From ZLKRG08 sp046048895 (GTDB lineage: Bacteria > Actinomycetota > Actinomycetes > Nanopelagicales > Nanopelagicaceae), in NCBI GenBank assembly GCA_046048895.1, contig JBJOFF010000002.1:62001-126000 (forward strand): a DNA stretch of 64,000 bases. Direction: 5' to 3'. A program made the translations under genes and the position numbers. Positions within the stretch are counted from its first letter, which is position 1, and every line of letters begins with the position of its first letter. Under the pieces are notes generated by a model. The model saw only the letters and a list, made by a program, of their open reading frames with translations. It was not told the DNA's origin and did not search any database. Positions 51,956 to 60,275 of the stretch are shown here, one piece after another.

Positions 51956-53680
51956 ATGTTAAAGAGAGCCCGGGTAATCGCTTCGTTAGCTGCAATAGCG
52001 CTGCTTACGACAACCCCAGCTTTTGCCGAAAATGCGCAACCACGAAAAATATATAGTGGCTGGATTCCTTACTATGCGATGAAAACATCTCTGCCAGCAG
52101 CCCTCAATAACAGCGATTTAATTAAAGAGGTAATGCCGTTTTGGTACACCTTCAAATTAACTGGCGGAAAGCCAACGGTAACGGATCTGTATTCTCCAGC
52201 AAATCCGAGTGTTCCGATTACAACACCAATCACTACCATGAAGAACGCTGGATTTACGATTATCCCTACTATCACTGATGGCATGGAAAAATTAGTGCTA
52301 TCAAATCTACTCTCATCGGAAAGCGGTCGAACCGCAGCAGTTAAAGCCATAACCGAGAAAGTATTGGCAAATAATTTCGATGGGATAGATTTAGATTTTG
52401 AGGGATTCGCGTTTGTAGATGGAAATACAAGTTGGGATAAAACCAAACCAAATTGGATAGCCTTTGTGAAAGCATTAAGCGCTTCACTTCATGCAAATGG
52501 GAAATTGCTATCAATAACCACGCCATATTTATTAGATCCAGCAAGTGGTAAAAAAGGATATTACGTTTACGCATGGGCGGATATTGCTCCGGTAATTGAT
52601 CGCTTAAGAATCATGACTTACGACTATTCAGTCGCAAAGCCAGGACCAATCGGACCAATATCTTGGATCGAAAGTACTCTTAAATATGCAATTTCAATCA
52701 TGCCGGCATCAAAAGTTTACGTGGGATTAGCAGGTTACGGTCGCGATTGGGTTACGAAGGTAGAAGGTGTTTGCCCTGCAGATGTTTCAAAAACAGTCGT
52801 AGCTGGAGCGAAGGCTGCAACATTCATCATGAGTAATGCTGCCAATTTAGCTGCAGGTTACGGCGCCGCAATTACTTACAATGAGACTTTTCAAGAAGCA
52901 ACTTTTACGTACAGGAAAACTTATAACGGTAATACCGCTACTGGTCTATCTACAAGTTGTACCGCAACCAGAGTAGCTTGGTATCAAGATGCTAGAGCTT
53001 TTGAAGCACGTACTAATTTGGTTTCAAAGTACCGCCTGGGCGGAGTAGTGGCATGGACAATCGGATTTGAGGACGCGCAAGCAATGACTAATGTCAGAAA
53101 TGTTGCAGTATCTATTGCACCGGACAAAGTCATCTCCAGTATCTCGAGTGATTTGAGTGAATTTGTTTATGGACAGCCGATTAATCTAAGCGGCATCTTT
53201 ACTCTGCCTGACAAGCAACCAATTGCTTCGCTACCGATAAAAGTTGAAGTAAAGAGCGCTTTAGATATCAATTGGCGAGAAATTGCTACCCTGACAACAG
53301 GCATAGATGGAAAAGTGACTTTGCCGATTTACTTAGGTGTAAATCAAAATGTGCGTTTTAGAAGCGAAGCCACTTGGGAACGTACCGAAGGAATATCAAA
53401 CGAACAAACTATAAAAGTAAAGCCACAAATAAAAATTTCTGCTCCCACCAGTGTGATTTCCGGTAGCAAAATTTTGATTAATGGTTTGATTAATCCAGGC
53501 AGGGATCTACCCGTGATACTTGAGAAATTTGATGGAAAGTGGAGTCAGGTGGCAACCACAATCACTGATGCCAATGGAAATTACTCCTTTAGTTACGTAG
53601 CTAATAACGGGCCATTTTTGAAATTACGCGTAAGTGCAGCAGGCGCTCAATCAGCAGCAGTGACTGTAGTAGTTCGTTAA
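51956..53680 (+). CDS. Secreted GH18 glycoside hydrolase with Ig-like C-terminal domains
   Basis: 574 residues. A signal peptide (MLKRARVIASLAAIALL...PAFA) precedes a GH18 barrel beginning IYSGWIPYYAMKTS. The catalytic motif is DGIDLDFEGF, with acid E149; the later RIMTYDYSV and VGLAGYGRDW are as in spore-lytic-enzyme-like GH18 proteins. Two beta-sandwich domains (about 390-480 and 480-574) follow. It may act on chitin or peptidoglycan-type glycans. The frame is open upstream into argF, but the signal peptide sets the start. Confidence 0.88.
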   Translation: MLKRARVIASLAAIALLTTTPAFAENAQPRKIYSGWIPYYAMKTSLPAALNNSDLIKEVMPFWYTFKLTGGKPTVTDLYSPANPSVPITTPITTMKNAGFTIIPTITDGMEKLVLSNLLSSESGRTAAVKAITEKVLANNFDGIDLDFEGFAFVDGNTSWDKTKPNWIAFVKALSASLHANGKLLSITTPYLLDPASGKKGYYVYAWADIAPVIDRLRIMTYDYSVAKPGPIGPISWIESTLKYAISIMPASKVYVGLAGYGRDWVTKVEGVCPADVSKTVVAGAKAATFIMSNAANLAAGYGAAITYNETFQEATFTYRKTYNGNTATGLSTSCTATRVAWYQDARAFEARTNLVSKYRLGGVVAWTIGFEDAQAMTNVRNVAVSIAPDKVISSISSDLSEFVYGQPINLSGIFTLPDKQPIASLPIKVEVKSALDINWREIATLTTGIDGKVTLPIYLGVNQNVRFRSEATWERTEGISNEQTIKVKPQIKISAPTSVISGSKILINGLINPGRDLPVILEKFDGKWSQVATTITDANGNYSFSYVANNGPFLKLRVSAAGAQSAAVTVVVR

Positions 53681-53701
53681 ATAAATTAGTTAAAATTAGC
53701 T

Positions 53702-53992
53702 ATGGTCAAAATCAATACGCAATTAGACGAAGAGCTAAAGGCAATCTTTAGCAATGACCGTCTTTGGGTCTGCGTAGTTTGGGATGATCCAGTTAATTTA
53801 ATGTCATATGTGACCTATGTATTTATGGAGTTATTTGGCTACACCAAGGAACATGCCACCGAACTAATGCTCAAAGTACACAATGATGGCAAAGCAGTGG
53901 TTTCTAATGGGTCACGAGAAGAGATGGAACGCGACGTTCAGAGACTTCATGAATATGGATTATGGGCGACTATTTCTAAAGAAGAACTTTGA
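53702..53992 (+). CDS. clpS: ATP-dependent Clp protease adaptor
   Basis: 96 residues. VVWDDPVNLMSYVTYVFMELFGYTKEHATELMLKVHNDGKAVV covers the N-degron pocket (spaced here by family residues) and the ClpC/ClpA contact region. It delivers N-end-rule substrates to Clp. TAAAAT at 53691-53696 is a likely near-leaderless -10. Confidence 0.93.
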   Translation: MVKINTQLDEELKAIFSNDRLWVCVVWDDPVNLMSYVTYVFMELFGYTKEHATELMLKVHNDGKAVVSNGSREEMERDVQRLHEYGLWATISKEEL

Positions 53993-54561
53993 TGAATCGC
54001 GAACCTACCGGTTTTAAACGCCACGGCGAGAATGAATATCAAGCTAAATTCTCTGATTCTGAGCGTGAAGTTTTGATTAATTTAAGCGAACAAATCATTG
54101 AATTACTCTCAGAAAGAGTGGATCATTCACAGAACGATCCACTTGCTGCCATGGTCGGAATTACCGTGCATGATTCACCGCCAGAGGATGAAGTTTTACT
54201 CCGTCTATTACCAAATGCATATGCAGATGAAGAAGCAGCATCTGAATTTAGAAGATATACCGAATCAACTTTGCGTGATAAGAAGCGAGCACATTCAATG
54301 GCAATCAGAAGTAATTTAATAAATGCTGGCTCAGATCCAATTGATTTAGACCATGAAGGAGCAAATGCTTGGTTAGGTGGCTTAAACGATATTCGTTTGG
54401 CACTTGGAGTTAGATTAAAAATTGAGGATTCTCAACAGGAAAATTTAGAGTTATTAAAACCAGATGATCCATTAAGAGCTGTTTATGCGGTGTATACATG
54501 GTTAGGTTGGCTGCAGGAGAGTCTGATTCAAGCGTTAATGGATGATGTCAACGAACGCTAA
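53992..54561 (+). CDS. DUF2017 family protein
   Basis: 189 residues from the ATG that overlaps the clpS stop by one base (a TTG 3 nt earlier is possible). Helical and acidic, with the DUF2017 features DPLAAMVGI, LLPNAYADEEAASEFRRYTE and DIRLALGVRL. DUF2017 follows clpS in most actinobacteria. Function unknown; coupling to clpS suggests a role near Clp proteolysis. Confidence 0.87.
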   Translation: MNREPTGFKRHGENEYQAKFSDSEREVLINLSEQIIELLSERVDHSQNDPLAAMVGITVHDSPPEDEVLLRLLPNAYADEEAASEFRRYTESTLRDKKRAHSMAIRSNLINAGSDPIDLDHEGANAWLGGLNDIRLALGVRLKIEDSQQENLELLKPDDPLRAVYAVYTWLGWLQESLIQALMDDVNER

Positions 54562-54564
54562 ACT
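54559..54564 (+). promoter_or_regulatory. Leaderless -10 of prfB
   Basis: TAAACT, 6 nt before the prfB ATG and spanning the DUF2017 stop codon. Confidence 0.5.
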
Positions 54565-54570
54565 AGCGGT

Positions 54571-55671
54571 ATGGCTGAACGAGATTACAACGGTGAGATT
54601 GCTGCGCTTAGCCAAACGCTCTCCGGAATCGAACAAGTACTTGATCTGCCAAAGTTAAAGATTGACGCTACAAATCTTGAAGCAGAAGCTGGCGCACCGG
54701 ATCTCTGGAACGACACTGAAAATGCCCAGCGAGTAACTTCTAAATTAAGTCACACGCAATCGCAAATTAATAGGCTAGTGACGCTTAGACGAAGAATCGA
54801 GGATGTTCCAGTTCTGCTCGAACTTGCAGCAGAAGCTGGCGACAAGAGTGCATATGCAGAGGCGGATAAAGAACTCGATGCAATTACGAAGATTCTTAGT
54901 GAATTAGAAGTTCAAACTCTACTTTCAGGCGAATATGATGAAAGAGATGCCCTGGTAACAATTAGATCTGAAGCCGGAGGCGTGGAAGCTTGTGATTGGG
55001 CCGAGATGATTAGTCGTATGTATTTACGATACTGCGAGCGACATAGTTTTAAAGTTGATGTCTTGGAAACTTCTTACGGCGAAGAGGCGGGAATTAAATC
55101 CACCACTTTTAGAGTTAGCGCGCCATATGCCTATGGCACTTTATCTGTCGAACAGGGAACACATCGCTTAGTTCGAATCTCGCCATTTGATTCTCAAAGT
55201 CGACGCCACACATCTTTTTGTGGAGTTGAAGTAGTTCCAGTTGTAGATCAAAGCGATCATATTGAAATAGATGAGAAAGAAATTCGAGTAGATGTTTATC
55301 GTTCTTCTGGTCCAGGAGGACAAGGCGTGAACACCACAGATTCGGCAGTGCGCATCACTCATATACCAACTGGAATTGTGGTTTCATGTCAGAACGAACG
55401 TTCTCAAATTCAAAATAAAGCAACTGCGATGGCAGTTCTACAATCGAAATTACTCGAGCGTAGACGCCAAGAGGAGCAAGCAAAGATTGATGCGCTTAAA
55501 GGAAGTAACTCTGGATCATGGGGTAATCAGATGCGCTCTTACGTATTGCACCCTTATCAAATGGTGAAAGATTTACGTACCGACCATGAGACGGGAAATA
55601 CGCAGGCAGTTCTAAATGGTGAGATTGATGATTTCATCGAATCTGGAATTCGTTGGCGCCGTACTGCGTAA
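54571..55671 (+). CDS. prfB: Peptide chain release factor 2
   Basis: 366 residues. The GGQ peptide-release motif is in SSGPGGQGVNTTDSAVRITH and the stop-codon tripeptide SPF in RISPFDSQSRRHTSF, so it reads UGA and UAA. The gene is one continuous frame, without the programmed +1 frameshift of the E. coli gene. Start of a block leading to ftsEX. Confidence 0.97.
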   Translation: MAERDYNGEIAALSQTLSGIEQVLDLPKLKIDATNLEAEAGAPDLWNDTENAQRVTSKLSHTQSQINRLVTLRRRIEDVPVLLELAAEAGDKSAYAEADKELDAITKILSELEVQTLLSGEYDERDALVTIRSEAGGVEACDWAEMISRMYLRYCERHSFKVDVLETSYGEEAGIKSTTFRVSAPYAYGTLSVEQGTHRLVRISPFDSQSRRHTSFCGVEVVPVVDQSDHIEIDEKEIRVDVYRSSGPGGQGVNTTDSAVRITHIPTGIVVSCQNERSQIQNKATAMAVLQSKLLERRRQEEQAKIDALKGSNSGSWGNQMRSYVLHPYQMVKDLRTDHETGNTQAVLNGEIDDFIESGIRWRRTA

Positions 55672-55766
55672 TAAATCACCTTTAATCTAATTTGAGCGTG
55701 AGAAATAACTGAGAAATCAGCCAAATAGCCAGAATTTTCCATTTAGTTACCTAAACTTGCCCCGTT

Positions 55767-56456
55767 ATGATCCGATTTGAAAACGTCAGCAAGATTTATC
55801 CAGGTACCGATCGTCCGGCGCTTGAGAATGTAAATCTTGAAATTGAAAAAGGCGAATTCGTCTTCCTCGTTGGACTTTCCGGTTCTGGTAAGTCAACTTT
55901 TCTGCGATTAGTACTTCGCGAAGAGCGTCCTACTACCGGGACCATTCACGTGGCAGGGAAAGATTTAAATTCTCTCTCAAACCATAAGGTGCCAGAGCTA
56001 CGTCGCCAAGTTGGCACGGTCTTTCAAGACTTTAGATTACTTCCAAATAAGACCATTACCGAGAATGTTGCTTTTGCTTTGCACGTACTTGGACATTCAC
56101 AGAAAGAAATCAATCGAGAAGTTCCAGAAGTACTCGAACTGGTAGGACTCGAGGACAAAGGCGACCGCAAACCCTCTGAGATTTCTGGAGGCGAGCAACA
56201 ACGTGTAGCTATTGCGCGCGCCTATGTAACCAAACCACCTATTTTGATTGCCGATGAGCCAACCGGAAATTTGGACCCTGCCACCTCTATCGGAATTATG
56301 AAATTACTCGATCGAATCAATCGAGAAGGCACAACTGTTTTAATGGCTACACATGACTCTGGAATCGTTGATCAGATGCGTAAGCGTGTAATTGAATTGG
56401 ACCGCGGGCATGTAGTTAGAGATCAAGTTCGTGGCGTTTATGGATATACGGGGTAA
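55767..56456 (+). CDS. ftsE: Cell division ATP-binding protein
   Basis: 229 residues. Walker A GLSGSGKST, Q loop VFQDFRLLPNKTITENVAF, signature SGGEQQRVAIARA and Walker B ILIADEPTGNLDP. With FtsX it controls peptidoglycan hydrolases at the septum. A -10-like TAAACT is at 55752-55757, 9 nt before the ATG. Confidence 0.97.
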   Translation: MIRFENVSKIYPGTDRPALENVNLEIEKGEFVFLVGLSGSGKSTFLRLVLREERPTTGTIHVAGKDLNSLSNHKVPELRRQVGTVFQDFRLLPNKTITENVAFALHVLGHSQKEINREVPEVLELVGLEDKGDRKPSEISGGEQQRVAIARAYVTKPPILIADEPTGNLDPATSIGIMKLLDRINREGTTVLMATHDSGIVDQMRKRVIELDRGHVVRDQVRGVYGYTG

Positions 56457-56460
56457 TTAG

Positions 56461-57363
56461 ATGCGCGCAAGATTTATTGCTAGTGAAGTAGGTATTGGCC
56501 TACGCCGAAATGCCACAATGACTTTTGCGGTTATGGTGACTACTGCGATCTCATTAAGCTTGTTGGGTATTGGTTTGTTATCTAATGCTCAAGTAAAAGC
56601 CATGAAAGATTATTGGTACGACAAAATTGAAGTGTCCGTATTTCTTTGCAGCTCGCTCTCAGAATCTTCTTCTTGCGCGACTGGAATTGTGACTCCAGAA
56701 CAACGACTTTCAATTCAAAAGGATCTTCAAGCGCTACCGGTGGTAGACCAGGTTTATTATGAATCTCAAGCAGAAGCATTTTCACATTTCCAAGAACGTT
56801 TTAAAGATTCTGCAATCGCGCAAAACGTTACTGCAGATCAGTTACCAGAATCATTCCGTGTGAAGCTAAAAGACCCAACACAGTATGGAGTTGTAGTCTC
56901 GGCATTCACTGGCCGACCAGGTGTAGATGTGGTGCAGGATCAACGGACAATTCTTGATAAGTTCTTCAAATTGCTTGGAGTACTCCGAAATGGTGCGCTC
57001 GCAGTTGGTTTGGCTTCAGTTCTAACTGCAGCGCTATTAATTAGTAACACTTTACGCATTGCAGCATTTAATCGTCGACGTGAAACAAATGTTATGAAAT
57101 TAGTAGGAGCGACAAGTTGGTCTATCCAGCTGCCATTTCTACTAGAAGGCGTTTTCTCCGCATTTGTTGGCTGGATGCTTGCAACCGGCTTGCTCTCAGG
57201 TATCAAGACAGTTATTGATAGCAAAGTTGCACCATTACTTACTTTCACTAAATTCTTTGGTTGGGGTGAAGTATGGATTGCATCAGGCTGGCTACTTTTA
57301 ACTGGATTAGCGGTATCTATCTTCGCTTCTACGCTCACACTTCGTAAGTATCTAAAGGTCTAA
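56461..57363 (+). CDS. ftsX: Cell division protein, permease-like
   Basis: 300 residues, four membrane helices, with a large outer loop after the first helix (about 45-165, including SSLSESSSCATG with two Cys) and the FtsX C-domain (RRETNVMKLVGATSWSIQLPFLLEG). It starts 4 bp after ftsE. smpB and an NlpC/P60 hydrolase, often next in actinobacteria, are not here; murI follows. Confidence 0.96.
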   Translation: MRARFIASEVGIGLRRNATMTFAVMVTTAISLSLLGIGLLSNAQVKAMKDYWYDKIEVSVFLCSSLSESSSCATGIVTPEQRLSIQKDLQALPVVDQVYYESQAEAFSHFQERFKDSAIAQNVTADQLPESFRVKLKDPTQYGVVVSAFTGRPGVDVVQDQRTILDKFFKLLGVLRNGALAVGLASVLTAALLISNTLRIAAFNRRRETNVMKLVGATSWSIQLPFLLEGVFSAFVGWMLATGLLSGIKTVIDSKVAPLLTFTKFFGWGEVWIASGWLLLTGLAVSIFASTLTLRKYLKV

Positions 57364-57369
57364 TAGAAT
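57364..57369 (+). promoter_or_regulatory. Leaderless -10 of murI
   Basis: TAGAAT, 7 nt before the GTG of murI, just after the ftsX stop. Confidence 0.5.
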
Positions 57370-57376
57370 TCTGCGC

Positions 57377-58174
57377 GTGAGTAACGCACCAATCGGAATC
57401 TTTGATTCTGGCGTAGGCGGTTTGACCGTTGCCAGAGCAATAATCGATCAGTTGCCAAATGAATCTACTATTTATATTGGTGATACTGCGCGTGGACCTT
57501 ACGGCCCAAGAAAAATCGCAGAGGTACGTGAATTCTCTTTAGAAATTATTGAATTCTTGGTCCAACGTGGCTGCAAAGCAATTGTTATTGCCTGCAATAC
57601 CGCAAGTTCAGCTATGTTGCGTGATGCGCGAGAGAGATTTCAAGTTCCAATCATTGAAGTTATACAACCTGCTGCTCGTAGAGCGGTTGCAGCAACTCGC
57701 AGTGGAAAAGTTGGTGTAATTGGTACTAACGCCACTATTGATTCTGGATCCTATTTGGATGCATTTGCCGCAGCTCCACAACTAGAGATAACTTCAAAAG
57801 CTTGTCCTAAATTTGTGGAATACGTAGAACGTGGTGAAACCTCCGGTGCTCAAATCACACAAGTTGCCCGTGAGTACCTTGCGCCTATGATTGATGCCAA
57901 AGTAGATACGTTGGTACTTGGTTGCACTCATTACCCACTATTAACTGGCGTTATCTCTTATGTAATGGGAGAAGGCGTTACTTTGGTCTCTTCTGCCGAA
58001 GAAACTGCGAAAGATTTATATCGCGTACTTGTGGAGAAAAACTTATTGCGTGATGCAGCTACAACCCCACCAACACATGAATTTCTAGCAACTGGAGATT
58101 CAAGTCAATTCGAAATTTTGGCCCGACGATTCTTGGGTCCAGAAGCAACAAAAGTCCACCATCAGGATTTATAG
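57377..58174 (+). CDS. murI: Glutamate racemase
   Basis: 265 residues, GTG start. Both catalytic Cys are present (VIACNTASSA and LGCTHYPLL) along with IGIFDSGVGGLTVARAI and GDTARGPYGP. It supplies D-glutamate for peptidoglycan, next to the division genes ftsEX. Followed by rph and rdgB, a common actinobacterial order. Confidence 0.97.
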   Translation: MSNAPIGIFDSGVGGLTVARAIIDQLPNESTIYIGDTARGPYGPRKIAEVREFSLEIIEFLVQRGCKAIVIACNTASSAMLRDARERFQVPIIEVIQPAARRAVAATRSGKVGVIGTNATIDSGSYLDAFAAAPQLEITSKACPKFVEYVERGETSGAQITQVAREYLAPMIDAKVDTLVLGCTHYPLLTGVISYVMGEGVTLVSSAEETAKDLYRVLVEKNLLRDAATTPPTHEFLATGDSSQFEILARRFLGPEATKVHHQDL

Positions 58175-58183
58175 GGAGTCGTA

Positions 58184-58906
58184 ATGCCAAGAAATGACGG
58201 TCGAAGCAACAATCAACTTCGCGAAATTAAGTTCACAAGAAATTGGTTGAATAATGCCGAAGGGTCGGTAATAGTCGAATTCGGAAACACTAGAGTCTTG
58301 TGCGTAGCGTCTTTTACACCTGGCGTACCTCGCTGGCTAAAGGATTCTGGAAAAGGCTGGGTGACATCAGAATATTCAATGTTGCCGCGCGCAACACATA
58401 CTCGTTCAGATCGTGAAAGTGTCAAAGGAAAGCTGGGCGGACGCACTCAAGAAATTTCTCGTTTAATTGGCAGATCGCTTCGCGCGGTAATTGATAACCA
58501 TGAGTTAGGCGAAAACACCATAGTTTTGGATTGCGATGTATTGCAAGCTGATGGCGGAACCAGAACTGCTGCAATCACTGGTGCCTATGTAGCGTTAGCT
58601 GATGCCATTAATTGGGCGAAAGCTAATGGACATATCAAAGCTGACGCAAAAGTTTTGAAAGATTCAGTCAGTGCAGTTTCAGTTGGAATTATCGACGCAA
58701 CCCCGATGCTTGATCTCTGCTACGAAGAGGATGTACGTGCAGAAACGGATATGAATGTAGTGATTTCAGGTTCTGGGAAATTTATTGAAGTTCAAGGAAC
58801 AGCAGAAGGTGAACCATTTGATCGAGCACTTTTAGATTCATTACTCGATTTAGCAGTCGCCGGATGCAATGACTTGGCAAGTTTGCAGACCAAATCACTT
58901 TCATGA
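58184..58906 (+). CDS. rph: Ribonuclease PH
   Basis: 240 residues. RSNNQLREIKFTRNWLNNAEGSV, the phosphate-site region RGRTQEISRLIGRSLRAV-type (here GGRTQEISRLIGRSLRAV), and LDCDVLQADGGTRTAAITGA. It trims tRNA 3' ends by phosphorolysis. Overlaps rdgB by 4 bp. Confidence 0.97.
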   Translation: MPRNDGRSNNQLREIKFTRNWLNNAEGSVIVEFGNTRVLCVASFTPGVPRWLKDSGKGWVTSEYSMLPRATHTRSDRESVKGKLGGRTQEISRLIGRSLRAVIDNHELGENTIVLDCDVLQADGGTRTAAITGAYVALADAINWAKANGHIKADAKVLKDSVSAVSVGIIDATPMLDLCYEEDVRAETDMNVVISGSGKFIEVQGTAEGEPFDRALLDSLLDLAVAGCNDLASLQTKSLS

Positions 58907-59490
58907 AATTAGTTCTGGCTACAAAGAACGCCGGCAAAGTCGTTGAATTTCGACGTATCCTGGATGAGTTAGGTGCCAAGAATTTAGAAGTATTTGGCTT
59001 AGATGCATTTCCAGAAATTGGTGATATCGAAGAAATCGGTGCCACTTTCGAAGAGAATTCATTATTGAAGGCGCGCACAATCTCTAAATTAACTGGGCTT
59101 CCGGCGCTGGCAGATGACAGCGGAATTTGCGTCGATGCACTAGATGGCGCACCAGGGCTTTATTCAGCTCGGTATTCCGGAAAAGGGGATACTGCAAATA
59201 ATGAAAAATTATTGGCAGCAATGAAAAATATTCCGGAAGAGAACCGCGGTGCTTACTTCATCTGTGTCGCGGCTTTTGTAAGCCCAGACGGATTTGAGAA
59301 GGTTGAAGAGGGCCGCTTCTACGGAAAGATCATGCATGAGGTCAGAGGTGCGGGAGGATTTGGATACGACCCTCTTTTCCAGCCTGAAGGCTTAAATTGC
59401 TCTTCGGCAGAGCTCTCCGCTGAAGAAAAAGATGCAATTAGTCATCGAGGTAAAGCGATGCGCGCGATTGCCCCTTACATAATCGGCTAA
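58903..59490 (+). CDS. rdgB: XTP/dITP pyrophosphatase (HAM1 family)
   Basis: 195 residues. It starts KLVLATKNAGKVVEFRRIL and has ADDSGICVDALDGAPGLYSARYSG and FGYDPLFQPEG, with SHRGKAMRAI near the end. It removes non-canonical purine triphosphates. Coupled to rph by ATGA overlap. Confidence 0.96.
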   Translation: MKLVLATKNAGKVVEFRRILDELGAKNLEVFGLDAFPEIGDIEEIGATFEENSLLKARTISKLTGLPALADDSGICVDALDGAPGLYSARYSGKGDTANNEKLLAAMKNIPEENRGAYFICVAAFVSPDGFEKVEEGRFYGKIMHEVRGAGGFGYDPLFQPEGLNCSSAELSAEEKDAISHRGKAMRAIAPYIIG

Positions 59491-59537
59491 AATTCTGACT
59501 GTTAATTCAAGCCCAGTTATTAAATTAGGAGAACTAA

Positions 59538-60275
59538 GTGGCTACAAAGAAAGTTGCAAAAAAGGCCGCTAAGAAAGCGCCAGCTAAGAAGGCAGCTAAG
59601 AAGGCAGTAAAGAAAGCGCCAGCAAAGAAGGTTGCCAAGAAAGCTGCAGTGAAGAAGGTTGCTAAGAAAGCTCCTGCAAAGAAAGCTGCGGTGAAGAAGG
59701 TTGCTAAGAAGGCTCCAACTAAGCGAGTATCGACTGCACCTGCAGTTGCGGTTTCCAGCGCGCCAACCACATCAGCTCCAGTTGCACCAAAAGCTCCAGC
59801 AGCAGCGCCGGCAAAGAAGCAAGGCGGTCAGAATCGTGTGATGCTTGCGGTGATTATTGGTGTACTTGCACTCGGTGCAATCGTAATTTCAAATGGATCA
59901 GATTCAGATGATGCAGCGCCTATGCCAACAGAATCTGCTTCTGCTTCTGCAACACCAACAGAGTCAGAATCATCAGCGACTGTTTCTACAACAGCAGCAC
60001 CGCTTGGAATTGTTGCTAAATACACTGCAGAAGGCGCGACAATTTTCTGGGATGCCACAACTGCAGCTGAAGGCCTAAAGGGTTACAGCATTGAAGTTTC
60101 TTCAAATGGTGGAGAATTTACCGAAATAGTGATGCTTGGTGTAGATGCTACTCAACATAACATTACAAAGAGTGACACCGAAGGGTGGATGTCATTTAAG
60201 GTATCGGCAGTTTATAACGATGGACAGAAGGCAGAAGGTAAAGTCTTCGGACTTCCAGGTCAGTACACCAATTAA
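59538..60275 (+). CDS. Membrane protein with histone-H1-like Lys/Ala-rich tail and outer FN3-like domain
   Basis: 245 residues, GTG start behind TTAGGAG. Residues 3-62 are repeats of the KKAxxKKAPAKK type found in histone H1 and Hc1-like proteins. A Pro/Ala linker leads to one membrane helix (101-118, VMLAVIIGVLALGAIVIS), then a Ser/Thr/acidic stretch (119-153), then a beta domain (about 155-243) resembling a fibronectin type III fold (ATIFWDATT, GYSIEVSSNGG). The basic part would face the cytoplasm. It might tether nucleic acid to the membrane; this is inference. Confidence 0.75.
   Translation: MATKKVAKKAAKKAPAKKAAKKAVKKAPAKKVAKKAAVKKVAKKAPAKKAAVKKVAKKAPTKRVSTAPAVAVSSAPTTSAPVAPKAPAAAPAKKQGGQNRVMLAVIIGVLALGAIVISNGSDSDDAAPMPTESASASATPTESESSATVSTTAAPLGIVAKYTAEGATIFWDATTAAEGLKGYSIEVSSNGGEFTEIVMLGVDATQHNITKSDTEGWMSFKVSAVYNDGQKAEGKVFGLPGQYTN

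Noticed and set aside
54571..54700. Programmed +1 frameshift in prfB
   Set aside because: The gene is one continuous frame from ATG to stop, with no in-frame UGA near codon 25.
59534..59770. Open frame on the minus strand across the Lys/Ala repeats (Phe/Ala-rich translation)
   Set aside because: It is the mirror of the repetitive AAG/GCN codons of the H1-like gene and has no start signals or family resemblance.
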